Made by a program: the position numbers and the translations under genes. From Roseivirga sp. (lineage in GTDB: Bacteria > Bacteroidota > Bacteroidia > Cytophagales > Cyclobacteriaceae), in NCBI GenBank assembly GCA_029262895.1, contig JAJCYM010000020.1:1-64000 (forward strand): 64,000 nt of DNA, given 5' to 3'. Below are positions 39,001-49,463 of the stretch, piece after piece. The notes beneath the pieces are model-generated. The model searched no databases, was not told the DNA's origin, and saw only the letters and a program-made list of their open reading frames with translations. Every line of letters starts with the position of its first letter. The stretch's first letter is position 1.

Positions 39001-41220
39001 CTACATACTCAGTATTGTAAATTCCACTCTTCTATTTAAAGCCCGACCCCTTCTCGAGCGATTCGAGGTTAGCGGAACTTCTTCACCATACCAAACAAAT
39101 CTAAGTCGGTTGTCTTCCACACCAAGCGTGGCCAATCCTTCACGAACAGCCTTGACTCTTCTAAACGAAAGGTCCACATTGTACTCCAAGGTGCCGTAGT
39201 TGTCTGTATGGCCTGCAAGCTCTACTATGGCAGTAGGATAGTCATTCATGAATTTTGCGAGGTTGCGCATTTCTACCCAAGACTGCGGTTTTAAAAGGTC
39301 TTTGTCAAAATCAAAGAACACATTTCTGATAATAAAGGAAGCGCCCGGAGCAGCCTTAACTACCTGGACATTCAAATTGATAGGTGGTGCATCTACGGAT
39401 TGTAAAACCGAATTTCTTTGTATTTCAGGTAGTCCTAATTCTCTACGCTGTGCGTTGTAAATTTCAAAAGTGTCTCTTCGTAGTGGCGGCAATGCCAAAT
39501 TGATCGCGACTCCTTTAATAATGTCTTCTGGCACTTCTATGGGCGCTCCTGTTTCGAGCTCGGCACTGTCCAAATCCAATCTATCCAGAGTAACCGCGTA
39601 AATATTAAGATCGGCCACATCCAAGAGGTCTATCGTAGAGCCAACAGGTATAAATCCAGGGATTTCGGCTCGGTAGCTGTAAATCTCGTCAGCAGGTAAC
39701 TCGATGCAATAGTCACCCCCCAAATCGGTACGTACGCGACCCACCTCAACTCCATCTCTTAACCTTGAAAACACCACTTCCGCATCAAGGGGTTGTCGGG
39801 TTTCCGGATCCACAATTCTTCCGCAAAGCGTAACCAACCTGAGTTGTTCAGTCACCAGGGGAAGAGTGAAGGTATGAATGTCCAAATCGTTGCCCTCTAC
39901 CTCTCTACAGAAATAGCCAAATGAACCATCCAGGGGCAAGAAGAGAAACATGTCGTCTACCTCAGTATTGAGTATTGGTCCAAGGTTCTCAGGTTCGGTC
40001 CAGCTTTGCCATGAATTATCAAGCCTTCGCGTCATAAAAACATCTTTTTTACCATAACCACTGAATCCGTTGGAAGTAAAGAACATGGTCTTTTTATCAG
40101 GCATTAGATAGGGCCCTTCTTCTTCTCCTGCCGTGTTAATTGTAGGGCCCATATGCATTGGTTCTGTCCACAGACCATCTCTTTGCAAAAAGCTTACGTA
40201 AAGATCTCGAAAGCCCTCTGTTCCACGCCCTTCCTCTGATATAAGTAAGATTTCACTATCAGCAGTAAGCCAAAAATTGACATTCTCATGCACATTCAAG
40301 TCATTGAATATCTTGAGGTTCTCCGGGTAGGTCCATTGGGTTCTGGATTGTCTTCGACTTTTGGCAATACCATACCTCATGCCCCCATTCAAATATTCAT
40401 TGCCTAGAATGATGAGCTCTTCAGACTCCAGAAGGAATGAGCTAATGAAGTTAGGGTCTATATTGTTAAGGGGTTCTCCAATGTTCTTGGCTTTGCCCCA
40501 GTCTTTGGTCTGATTGTCAAAATCAGAGAGCCAGATGTCTTCCAAATCATCTACCCCGCCAATGTTATCTTCATGACCCCGCCTACTGAAATAGAGGGTT
40601 TTCTTATCTCTGGTTAGCAAGGGTTTTATTTCCCTCACCTCGCTGTTTACCAAATCATTCAATCTGGTTACTACCAGCTTTGTGTTGATATTTGGCATCA
40701 GATTTATCTCGGCCTTAATCGAGTCACGAGAGTTGGAAATACCGATGGCATCAATCGCATTAAATCCATCAACCGCGCGCCCATCCACGACAATTTTGAT
40801 CGCCCCGACATTATAATCGGTAAGCTCCATAAAAATATATGACATGCGCCAGGGATCTCTTACCGGTCCTGGGGTCTGTTGAAATACCAGATGTTCATTG
40901 TCTCTTTCATCATACAAAAAAACCTGTCGAATCGCCCCTGGATTGTAGCTTTCGGCTATGGCCACCTGCATAATGGGCATGGGTAAATCGAAGCCTACCT
41001 TAATGTACTCTTCCGTATCATTTTTGAAGGCCGTCCATGCATTTGGATTGTCCCCACCGGAGGGCAGGATATTGGGTTTCTCCAATATTTGATCTGCCGA
41101 ATACTGTAACTCTGTAAGTTCTGTGGAATAGTCGATGACCCTTGCAGCCCATTGTACGGTTGTTTGGGCACGCAAGTCAAGGCAAAAGATTATCAGTAAA
41201 GAAATAATCCAGAATCTCAT
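39001..41220 (-). CDS. OmpA-family outer-membrane protein with PD40-like repeats and carboxypeptidase-regulatory-like domain
   Basis: 'PLLTRDKKTLYFSRRGHEDN', 'EEGPYLMPDKKTMFFTSNGFSGYGKKDVF', OmpA 'FDFDKDLLKPQSWVEM...VELAGHTDNYGTLEYNVDLSFRRVKAV'; start chosen at MRFWIISLL. Confidence 0.88.
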   Translation of the reverse strand: MRFWIISLLIIFCLDLRAQTTVQWAARVIDYSTELTELQYSADQILEKPNILPSGGDNPNAWTAFKNDTEEYIKVGFDLPMPIMQVAIAESYNPGAIRQVFLYDERDNEHLVFQQTPGPVRDPWRMSYIFMELTDYNVGAIKIVVDGRAVDGFNAIDAIGISNSRDSIKAEINLMPNINTKLVVTRLNDLVNSEVREIKPLLTRDKKTLYFSRRGHEDNIGGVDDLEDIWLSDFDNQTKDWGKAKNIGEPLNNIDPNFISSFLLESEELIILGNEYLNGGMRYGIAKSRRQSRTQWTYPENLKIFNDLNVHENVNFWLTADSEILLISEEGRGTEGFRDLYVSFLQRDGLWTEPMHMGPTINTAGEEEGPYLMPDKKTMFFTSNGFSGYGKKDVFMTRRLDNSWQSWTEPENLGPILNTEVDDMFLFLPLDGSFGYFCREVEGNDLDIHTFTLPLVTEQLRLVTLCGRIVDPETRQPLDAEVVFSRLRDGVEVGRVRTDLGGDYCIELPADEIYSYRAEIPGFIPVGSTIDLLDVADLNIYAVTLDRLDLDSAELETGAPIEVPEDIIKGVAINLALPPLRRDTFEIYNAQRRELGLPEIQRNSVLQSVDAPPINLNVQVVKAAPGASFIIRNVFFDFDKDLLKPQSWVEMRNLAKFMNDYPTAIVELAGHTDNYGTLEYNVDLSFRRVKAVREGLATLGVEDNRLRFVWYGEEVPLTSNRSRRGRALNRRVEFTILSM

Positions 41221-41312
41221 AGGTGAAAATTTGCCTATGTATTTACACATCATCAGCATGTAAAAATAATGATTTACGGCTAATTCTGCCGAGTAAATCC
41301 AAAAAACCCAAG

Positions 41313-43649
41313 TTAGTCAAGTGACCCATTTGAGAAAATTGTATAACCATAACTGAACATTAACCCGAGTCTTTTACCGTTTTGATCAAAGTAATTGAGC
41401 CTTAAAGTCAATGGCCCCACCGGAGTGTTGTAGACAAACCCAAACATTCCTGTAAATCTCAACTGGTCAAAACCCGTTTGGGTTATTGCCAGTTGATCTG
41501 TTCCTTCTGTAATTCTTTTCTGAGCCAGGAACCCATAAAGTTCCACCCGCATTTGTAGTGCATCTGAAAGTTTAAAAATGTGCTTCATACCAGACGCTAC
41601 ATAAGAATACGCTCTGTAATTGGGCAAAAAGTACGTTTTGGAATCAAACATTGGTTCAAAAGCACTGGCAATGTTCAAGCTCCCCTGATAGTTGGGCATA
41701 TTGGGTTGTGAGGAAAAAACAGACTCAAACAGCCAGCCCAAGACATAGTTTTTTGATATTTGACTATACTCTTCAAAGCTGGCTTTAATTCTCCACCAGC
41801 TTCTGTTGGCATTAATTTGAATTTCCGGACCCGGAGTATAAAGCACAGAAGTACTCCCAGGAAAGTAATGAGAGCTCGCATCAAAGTAATCGAGAGTGGA
41901 ATAAAATCTTGTACCTGCTGTTGGAAATTGTTTGGTATTCAAACTATTGCGCTCATAAGAGAGGTTAAGTTTGAAGCCCTCGAGATTCAACCTATCCAAT
42001 GTGGCAGTGGAGGCAATTTGCCTTGTATTGCTATAACGATCAACGTTGTTGAAATAACTCGCACTCATGCTGGTAACACTTCGTTGACCGGTACCAATGC
42101 CAAGCGTTACTCCCGCTTTTCTATCAATTTGTTCAAGAATAGTGGCCTGAATGTCATCATTTATCAAATCATCAGCGCTCAAAAAATCCCAACTATTATA
42201 AGCGAACTCAGGTTCAATAAAAAAGCGCGCTTTTGGATTAAAGTTCATCCGATTAGCCAATCGAAGTGATTCATAAAATGGGCCGGTGGAAAATGACAAA
42301 TGATAGGTATTCAAAAATCTCCCGAAACGATTGAGATTTAATCCTACTTGCAGTGTGCTTACCTCACGTGTAGATAGATTGCCTCCCAAATCGATGGATA
42401 GCGTACTTTTTGCTGTTGGTTTTAAGAAAAGTTCAAAGACGAAATACTGCCTCTCTGCATCATAACTGATGTTAGGGTAGACATTTTTGAAATATGGCTC
42501 TGAAACCAATTGAAAATACGCCTTACGAATTTCATCAATAGACAAAGTCTCATTTTCAAAACTGAAAAGACTCCTGACATATTGCTCCTGACTTGATTCA
42601 AAGCCTACCAAATCAGTCCTGCCAAAGGCATATGGTTGAAACTTTTGCCTGAACTCCGCTCGTGTCTCTTGCACCTTGCTTTGCAGTCTTCTGGTTTTCA
42701 CTTTGGCTTTGATATCCTTCATTTGAGACAGGGTTTCCTCATAACCCAATTGAATAAGTTCCTTGGCCAGCTTAAAATCCATTCCCGTTTTAGCAGTCAT
42801 ATCAGGTTCCAAAAAAATGTCTTTCTCATCAAGCTCCTGAGGGCTGCTTTTGTCCAGAAACAAAAACACCAGTGCCTCAGCCAACAAGCTTTCGTCATCT
42901 TCAAATGGATACCCTTCCGATCGCCTCGTCCCTACATTTGTTCCAATAATAATTGCTGGCTTAAAGGTTGATTTCATAATATCTACCGGGAAGTTGTTGT
43001 AAATGCCCCCATCGAACAAATATTGGTTTTCAAACTTTATTGGTCGATAAAAAAAGGGAACGGCCATGGAAGCTCTGGCGGCCTGAATCAGTGATCCTGA
43101 GTCCAGACTGAGCACCTTTTGGGTGAATACTTCGGCCGCCACTGCCCTATATGGCACAAATAGTTTATCGAAGTCAAATTGAGCAGACTGTGCTGCCTGA
43201 CCGAGATACTCGCTCAATACAAAGTTCAGAATCAGATCATTGGCCAAGGGTGAATTGATGGAAGCGCCCACCTTAGGGTCTAATAAAAGGTCAACTGTGA
43301 GTAAAGATGAGTTGTCTTGAGACTTAGTGTAGTTATACTGATACTTCTCTGTAGACTCCCCAGATACCCAACTCTGGAAAGCCGGACTGAGGGCCATTTC
43401 TTCAATTTCATCAGGACTCAAGCCCGCGGCATAAAAGGCACCTACTATGGCGCCCATTGACGTACCAACAATGTAATCGACTGGAATATCGTTCTCTTCC
43501 AAGGCTTTTAGTACGCCTATATGAGCCAGCCCCTTGGCAGCACCTCCGCTAAAAACCAATCCAATCTCCTGCGCCTTAATCGCACAGGAAAAACTCATTA
43601 AAATGGTCAAAAAGGTATATCGTACACTCACTCTTTCAATATAACGCAT
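41313..43649 (-). CDS. Patatin-like phospholipase fused to C-terminal outer-membrane beta-barrel (PlpD-like)
   Basis: 'IGLVFSGGAAKGLAHIGVL', 'GTSMGAIVGA', 'DGGIYNNFP', then barrel-type sequence; start MRYIER because the longer ORF runs through a terminator. Confidence 0.88.
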   Translation of the reverse strand: MRYIERVSVRYTFLTILMSFSCAIKAQEIGLVFSGGAAKGLAHIGVLKALEENDIPVDYIVGTSMGAIVGAFYAAGLSPDEIEEMALSPAFQSWVSGESTEKYQYNYTKSQDNSSLLTVDLLLDPKVGASINSPLANDLILNFVLSEYLGQAAQSAQFDFDKLFVPYRAVAAEVFTQKVLSLDSGSLIQAARASMAVPFFYRPIKFENQYLFDGGIYNNFPVDIMKSTFKPAIIIGTNVGTRRSEGYPFEDDESLLAEALVFLFLDKSSPQELDEKDIFLEPDMTAKTGMDFKLAKELIQLGYEETLSQMKDIKAKVKTRRLQSKVQETRAEFRQKFQPYAFGRTDLVGFESSQEQYVRSLFSFENETLSIDEIRKAYFQLVSEPYFKNVYPNISYDAERQYFVFELFLKPTAKSTLSIDLGGNLSTREVSTLQVGLNLNRFGRFLNTYHLSFSTGPFYESLRLANRMNFNPKARFFIEPEFAYNSWDFLSADDLINDDIQATILEQIDRKAGVTLGIGTGQRSVTSMSASYFNNVDRYSNTRQIASTATLDRLNLEGFKLNLSYERNSLNTKQFPTAGTRFYSTLDYFDASSHYFPGSTSVLYTPGPEIQINANRSWWRIKASFEEYSQISKNYVLGWLFESVFSSQPNMPNYQGSLNIASAFEPMFDSKTYFLPNYRAYSYVASGMKHIFKLSDALQMRVELYGFLAQKRITEGTDQLAITQTGFDQLRFTGMFGFVYNTPVGPLTLRLNYFDQNGKRLGLMFSYGYTIFSNGSLD

Positions 43650-43676
43650 AAAAAAAGCAGGACTTTCAGCCCTGCT
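43650..43676 (-). terminator. Intrinsic terminator downstream of M23 peptidase gene
   Basis: AGCAGGGCTGAAAGTCCTGCT hairpin followed by T-tract on minus strand. Confidence 0.7.
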
Positions 43677-43698
43677 CAAATTTCATCAATTATTCACA

Positions 43699-44991
43699 CT
43701 AATTGGCACTGGCGCTAGCCCTAACACTCTTGTCAGCCCATCCCTTAGGTATATCATCCAACTTCTTGTTCTGAAGCTCCCTAAGTGCTTCAAATTTATC
43801 TATGTGTGCAGGATCGATGGGATTTTCTGCGGGTAATTTCTCTTTGCGAAAATCAACCTGTTTTCCTCTTTTCCAAAATCTAAAGCAAAGGTGGTATCCT
43901 GTGGCCAGGCCCGTTTTACCTACATAGCCAATCACATCGCCTTTTCGCACGCGCTGGCCTTGTTTGAATTTGCCGAAACTAGACATATGTAAATAACCAG
44001 TGGTATAGGTGCCATTGTGCTTGATCTTAACCCAGTTGCCATTGCCATTAGTAAACCCTCTCGTAATGATTGTTCCATCAGCTGCAGCTCTAATTGGAGT
44101 TCCTTTGCTGGCAGCATAGTCAGTTCCTAAGTGAGGCGTCCTTCTTTTTAAAACCGGGTGATAACGCCTTGGATTGTAGTTAGAAGAAATGCGCGAGAAC
44201 TCTACAGGGTATTTGAGGAATGCGCGTTGAAGGCTTTCTCCAGATTCATCGTAATAGTCAATGCCACTTCCCGAATCATAGGCATAGGCCATATAAGAAT
44301 TTTTAACATGGTTGAATTCTGCACTGATCACCTCTCCAACGCCAATGGACTCTCCATCTACCATTCTGTCTTCATAAATTACCTTGAACCAGTCATTGCG
44401 TTGAATTGACCTGAAATCTAATTGCCAGCCAAATACATCCGCCACACGATTCACCAAAGCTGCACTTCCACCTTGTTCCCGAATAGATTGATCAAGGGTA
44501 GCAGTGATGCGTCCGGCCATTGTGCGTTCCACGATTTCCACTTCTCTTTCTTCCTTGTATATTTCAAGGCCATCAACAAATGAATACACCACGTACTCAA
44601 GGGCATTGGGCTCATAAATAAAATAGGCTGCTCTTTTTTCTGGTTCTCCTGAATAAAGCAACGTATACTTCTTCCTAGGTACCAGGTTTCGTACACTGAA
44701 CACCTTTTTTGACTCCTTGTCCAAATGGAATATCTCTTGACGGCTTACATTGTAAGGTGCCAGAATATCGGCAATCGTCTGATTTCTTTTGATTTTACCC
44801 TCGACAATTTCGAAGTCGGTAACATCAATGCCATAACGCATTTCCGGCTCCACCACTATGGTTTCAGCAACAACCTCGGGGGTTTCAATTAACTCAGGTA
44901 GAGGGCTGCGTTCCTTTCGGATCACAGAGAAGAGAATTAGCCCAGTCAGCACCACACCGATTGCAGCAATCCCTATTTTTCTTTGGTTCAT
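43699..44991 (-). CDS. M23-family peptidoglycan endopeptidase
   Basis: 'RTPHLGTDYAASKGTPIRAAADGTI', 'GYLHMSSFG', 'GYHLCFRFW' LytM motifs. Confidence 0.92.
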   Translation of the reverse strand: MNQRKIGIAAIGVVLTGLILFSVIRKERSPLPELIETPEVVAETIVVEPEMRYGIDVTDFEIVEGKIKRNQTIADILAPYNVSRQEIFHLDKESKKVFSVRNLVPRKKYTLLYSGEPEKRAAYFIYEPNALEYVVYSFVDGLEIYKEEREVEIVERTMAGRITATLDQSIREQGGSAALVNRVADVFGWQLDFRSIQRNDWFKVIYEDRMVDGESIGVGEVISAEFNHVKNSYMAYAYDSGSGIDYYDESGESLQRAFLKYPVEFSRISSNYNPRRYHPVLKRRTPHLGTDYAASKGTPIRAAADGTIITRGFTNGNGNWVKIKHNGTYTTGYLHMSSFGKFKQGQRVRKGDVIGYVGKTGLATGYHLCFRFWKRGKQVDFRKEKLPAENPIDPAHIDKFEALRELQNKKLDDIPKGWADKSVRASASAN

Positions 44992-45067
44992 CAGTTATTA
45001 TTTGACCTATTAAACGCCAAAATAACACTTTTTTGTTTGTTAAGGCCTGAGAAAATAAGTGAAGAGC

Positions 45068-47278
45068 TCAAATCTTCCGGTTTTTCAGCCTCAAACTGTT
45101 CAATACCACCGAAAGAGAGCTAAAGGCCATGGCGCCTCCGGCAATCATTGGATTGAGGAGAAAACCGTTCAGCGGAAACAAAACACCCGCTGCAATTGGA
45201 ATGGCAACAATATTATAGGCGAAGGCCCAAAATAGGTTTTGTCTCATGGTAGATCGGGTTTGTGCTGACAGTCGGACCAAATTAAGCACCTTGCCGATAT
45301 CCCCTTTCAGCAGCGTAACGTCTGCACTTTCCAAGGCTACATCCGTGCCGGTACTCATGGCGATACCTACATTGGCCTGGGCCAAAGCCGGTGCGTCATT
45401 GACCCCGTCTCCGGCAAATGCCACTTTCTTGCCACTGGCCTGAGTTGCCTTTACTATCTCAAGCTTGTCCTGAGGAAGAAGCCCTGCATGATATTCCGCG
45501 ATGCCCACCTCATAAGCTACATGGGCGCAAACTGCTTTATTGTCTCCAGATAGCATCACTACGTTGATATTCTGATTGGCCAACTGACTTACCAGCTCCG
45601 CTGAGCCTTTTTTGACCGTGTCATTCAGGCCAATTAATGCCAGTAGCTCTTTATCCCGGGCATAAGCCACAAGGGTCATTCCTTTTTTCAGAATTGTGGC
45701 AAGCGTCTTTTTTTGTGGTTCATCAAGTACCAAAGAACCGATTCCCCTTTCTCCCAGAACCGTGTATTTATGGTCTTCAACCAAAGCCTCAACACCCAAG
45801 CCGGGCAAGTCTTTGGTATTTTCTATGCCAAACGGTAAAATAGAATATTGCCTGTCCAGGTATTGGTTAACAGCGCTGGCTATGGGGTGCACAGACTTAT
45901 TTTCTATTCCGTAAAGAATACTTAAGTAAAGCAAGCTCTCGTCCGCTTCAAAGTAGGTCTCAAAATGCTGCACTTCCATTCTCCCCTCCGAAACGGTACC
46001 CGTCTTATCCAGGAATAATGTGTCAATTTGGGCAGCATTTTCCAGGGCAACCGCTTCCTTGATCAAAATGCCGTTGGAGGCTCCCTTGCCCACACCCACC
46101 ATGATCGCCATTGGCGTGGCTAGGCCGAGGGCACATGGGCAAGCAATGATCAAGACGGAAAAGGTATTTACAAAGGCATAGGTGAGCTGAGGCTCCGGCC
46201 CAAATATCTGCCAAACCACAAAGGTGAGTAGGGCCAATACAAGAACAACGGGCACAAAGATGGCCGCTATCTTATCCGCCAATTGCTGGGCTGGTGCTTT
46301 AGTCGCCTGAGCATCCGCTACTAGCTTAATAATGCCTGCGAGTAGTGTATTCTCTCCAATTTTGGTAACAAACACCTCCAGAGCACCATCAAGATTAATT
46401 GTTCCGGCAATTACGGCCTCTCCTTTTGCTTTCTGTATTGACTTTGACTCTCCGGTAATCATACTCTCATCTACCTGAGACTGCCCGCTGACCACCGTTC
46501 CATCCACTGGTATTTTCTCTCCAGGTTTCACCAATACCATATCTCCCACTTTCACAGTTTCTATCTCGACTTCACTTTGCACACCATCTTTGAGCAGTAT
46601 TACTTTTTTCACCTGCAGTTGATAGAGCTTTGCAATGGCATTTGAGGTCCGGCTTTTGGCCTTTTCTTCCAGCCATTTGCCCAAAAGAATAAAGGTTATG
46701 ATCACAACGGCAGACTCATAATAGACATGGCCCTCAAAGCCCTGTGCCTTCAACACATCAGGGAAGACTGTGTTGAACAAACTGAAGAGAAAAGCGGAGC
46801 CAGTACCAAAAGCAATAAGCGTATCCATGTTGGTGCTAAACCGCTTTAACTGCTTCCAGGCTCGGACAAAAAATTGCCTGCCTGACCATACTAGGACAGG
46901 TGTGCTCAAAACCAACAAGACATACTTCTTATAGAGAAAATCTCCTATGAACATAGAGAGCACGAAAACAATAGAGGAGAAAGCCAATGCGATAAAAAAG
47001 GTATTGCGCAATCCACTTTCATCGTCACCTAATTCATTCGAAACTGCATTTTCCTTTTTGGGTTTTAGTTCATATCCAACATCGGAAACCGCCTTTTGCA
47101 AAGACTCAAAGTCTATCTCACTGGTATTGAATGAAAGTTTGACGGAGTTTGTGACAATATTAACCCCTGCTTCTTCAACAGCGGGTTGCTCCTTCAGTGC
47201 CTTCTCCACCGTGGAAGCACAGGCTGCGCAATGCATACCTTCAATAGGATAAATGTCTTCTGACAACTCGGTTTTCAT
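45068..47278 (-). CDS. Heavy-metal translocating P-type ATPase, CopA-like
   Basis: HMA 'IEGMHCAACASTVEKAL', 'ACPCALGLATP', 'FLDKTGTVSEG', 'AFAGDGVNDAPALAQA'. Confidence 0.95.
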   Translation of the reverse strand: MKTELSEDIYPIEGMHCAACASTVEKALKEQPAVEEAGVNIVTNSVKLSFNTSEIDFESLQKAVSDVGYELKPKKENAVSNELGDDESGLRNTFFIALAFSSIVFVLSMFIGDFLYKKYVLLVLSTPVLVWSGRQFFVRAWKQLKRFSTNMDTLIAFGTGSAFLFSLFNTVFPDVLKAQGFEGHVYYESAVVIITFILLGKWLEEKAKSRTSNAIAKLYQLQVKKVILLKDGVQSEVEIETVKVGDMVLVKPGEKIPVDGTVVSGQSQVDESMITGESKSIQKAKGEAVIAGTINLDGALEVFVTKIGENTLLAGIIKLVADAQATKAPAQQLADKIAAIFVPVVLVLALLTFVVWQIFGPEPQLTYAFVNTFSVLIIACPCALGLATPMAIMVGVGKGASNGILIKEAVALENAAQIDTLFLDKTGTVSEGRMEVQHFETYFEADESLLYLSILYGIENKSVHPIASAVNQYLDRQYSILPFGIENTKDLPGLGVEALVEDHKYTVLGERGIGSLVLDEPQKKTLATILKKGMTLVAYARDKELLALIGLNDTVKKGSAELVSQLANQNINVVMLSGDNKAVCAHVAYEVGIAEYHAGLLPQDKLEIVKATQASGKKVAFAGDGVNDAPALAQANVGIAMSTGTDVALESADVTLLKGDIGKVLNLVRLSAQTRSTMRQNLFWAFAYNIVAIPIAAGVLFPLNGFLLNPMIAGGAMAFSSLSVVLNSLRLKNRKI

Positions 47279-47285
47279 ACCTTTT

Positions 47286-47293
47286 CAAAGGTA
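47286..47293 (-). promoter_or_regulatory. Candidate -7 element TACCTTTG for the P-type ATPase gene
   Basis: Matches TAnnTTTG; ends 7 nt upstream of ATG. Confidence 0.4.
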
Positions 47294-47329
47294 AGAACAA
47301 ACAGAATTAAGCCTTAGTGCCTTAAGTGA

Positions 47330-49327
47330 TTATCTCTTCTCAAATTCTGCCTTGGCACCATCGAGAAATTCAACAAAATTAGCAACACTGGCATCATAAG
47401 CCACAGGTTTCATAAGTGGCTGTTCGTTGGTGTCGAGCAATACATAATAGGGTTGGGCATTGCCATTGAATCTTGTGATCTGGAAATCAAAGTTCTGCTT
47501 GCCAATGGTTTTCTTAACCCTTCCATCAAATTCCGAAGTATACCATTCTGATTCGGGCAGGGTAGTTTTGTCATCGACATATAGTGCCACAATAACGAAG
47601 TCATTTTGCAGCCGTTTCAGGACTTCCGGGTCTGACCATACGTATTGTTCCATTTTTCGACAGTTTACACAACCATGGCCGGTAAAGTCTATGAAAATGG
47701 GTTTACCCTCTTTTTTCGCAAAGGCCACGGCCTGATCGTAATCGAAAAAGCCCTTTAACCCATGAGGTAGTTCCAGAAAATCAGCATATTTCACTTCACC
47801 GTTAAAGCCCTCAGGAGTCACATCATGCCTTTCGGTCACATCCTTTAATCCCAGGGTTTCCTGAAATGAGAAATCAGAAGACTTCTCCGGTGGCAGGTAA
47901 CCGGCCAACGCAGTCAATGGTGCATTGCCAAAACCCTGAAAGAGGTAAACAGCAAAAGCCATACTGGAAACAGCCACAATAAGTGCAAGAGGCTTAAGTC
48001 TTCGTTTCTTGTCGTCATGTGGAAATCTAATGACTCCAAGAAGGTATAGGCCAAGAAGAATTGCCAAAATGAACCATATGGCGATGTAAATTTCACGGTC
48101 AAGCAAACCCCAATGGTACGCCTGGTCAGCGACACTCAAAAATTTGAATCCAAGGCCTAGTTCAAGGAATCCAAGCACTACTTTGACCGAGTTTAACCAA
48201 CCACCAGATTTTGGTAGGTCTTTGAGCAATCCGGGAAAGAATGCAAACACCGTAAATGGTATGGCAAAGGCCGAGGCAAATCCAAGCATACCCACAACCG
48301 GCTTAATAAATGCTCCTTGAAAAGATTGAATCAGAACACTTCCCACTATTGGTCCTGTACAAGAAAAGGACACCAACACTAAGGTGAATGCCATAAAGAA
48401 CACACCCAAAAAACCTCCTTTTTCGGCTTTCTTGTCCATTCGATTGACAAAACCCGTTGGAATATTTATTTCAAAATAGCCAAAGAATGAAATTGCAAAA
48501 ATCACAAAGACCAGGAAGAAAATGGTGTTGGCTATTGCACCTGTAGCCAGATCATTGGCCAGTCCTACTCCAAAGAAGCTCGTGAAAATGAGTCCAACCA
48601 GGATATAGATAAATATGATTGAAAGCCCGTAACTGACCGCCTTTATTTTAGCCTGGCGTCTTGACTGAGAATTATTTGTAAAAAAAGCCACCGTCATTGG
48701 AATCATAGGAAAGACACAGGGTGTCAACAGCCCAGCCAATCCAAAGATAAATGCCGCTATAAAGAAGCCTAACAAAGAGCCACCATCGTCCTGAACCAAT
48801 AAGTGATTAAAACCATCTTCTTCTGTTGTGGTTCCAGCAAGATCGTCCCCTCCAGTTACTGAGATTAAATCAATACTGAATTCCTGATCCCCAGGAATAC
48901 ACAGGCCCGTAACGTCTGTACAGGTTTGGAAATCCAGCAAACCTGAAATTTCCAAGTCTTTAGAGAGTACCCTGATCTTCTGTCTGAACTCACCCTGACC
49001 TACAAAATAGGTCACATCAGCATCCCAAACCTTATCAAATTTTTCCTTAGCATTAACAGGTACCAAATCCCCAATCACCTCGAAAGATTTACTTTCATCA
49101 AAGGTTACCGTTGTAGGAATAGGCCCTATATCTTCGTCAATATCACTTGAATAGAGGTACCATTCGTCTATAATGTTGACTTTGAATATCAATTCAACTA
49201 CATCTCCCGTATTGACTTCGGTCTTTGAGACGTCAAAGGTCCAGGAGGTGGTTTTCCTCAATTGTGCCTGGCCAGTAAGGCTGATCAAAATCAGGACTAA
49301 GCTCAGAAGTACTCTTTTCATCTTCAT
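47330..49327 (-). CDS. Thiol:disulfide interchange protein DsbD-like (cytochrome c biogenesis TM domain plus thioredoxin domain)
   Basis: 'LAGLLTPCVFPMIPMTVAFF', 'SFSCTGPIVGSVLIQS', 'IFIDFTGHGCVNCRKMEQYVW'. Confidence 0.93.
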   Translation of the reverse strand: MKMKRVLLSLVLILISLTGQAQLRKTTSWTFDVSKTEVNTGDVVELIFKVNIIDEWYLYSSDIDEDIGPIPTTVTFDESKSFEVIGDLVPVNAKEKFDKVWDADVTYFVGQGEFRQKIRVLSKDLEISGLLDFQTCTDVTGLCIPGDQEFSIDLISVTGGDDLAGTTTEEDGFNHLLVQDDGGSLLGFFIAAFIFGLAGLLTPCVFPMIPMTVAFFTNNSQSRRQAKIKAVSYGLSIIFIYILVGLIFTSFFGVGLANDLATGAIANTIFFLVFVIFAISFFGYFEINIPTGFVNRMDKKAEKGGFLGVFFMAFTLVLVSFSCTGPIVGSVLIQSFQGAFIKPVVGMLGFASAFAIPFTVFAFFPGLLKDLPKSGGWLNSVKVVLGFLELGLGFKFLSVADQAYHWGLLDREIYIAIWFILAILLGLYLLGVIRFPHDDKKRRLKPLALIVAVSSMAFAVYLFQGFGNAPLTALAGYLPPEKSSDFSFQETLGLKDVTERHDVTPEGFNGEVKYADFLELPHGLKGFFDYDQAVAFAKKEGKPIFIDFTGHGCVNCRKMEQYVWSDPEVLKRLQNDFVIVALYVDDKTTLPESEWYTSEFDGRVKKTIGKQNFDFQITRFNGNAQPYYVLLDTNEQPLMKPVAYDASVANFVEFLDGAKAEFEKR

Positions 49328-49463
49328 TTATTACGGCTGGTTTTCATATTGGATGCACTTATATAATGTTAAGGCCTATCAACCCTACCACCCAATAACC
49401 GATTCCTTTCATGCAAGGTGCACTGCATTTATAAAATATCGGTACGAATGTCTGTTTCCGTAC

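Noticed and set aside
41760-42269. 169-aa plus-strand ORF inside the patatin-barrel gene
   Set aside because: Antisense shadow ORF with no recognisable domain or start context.
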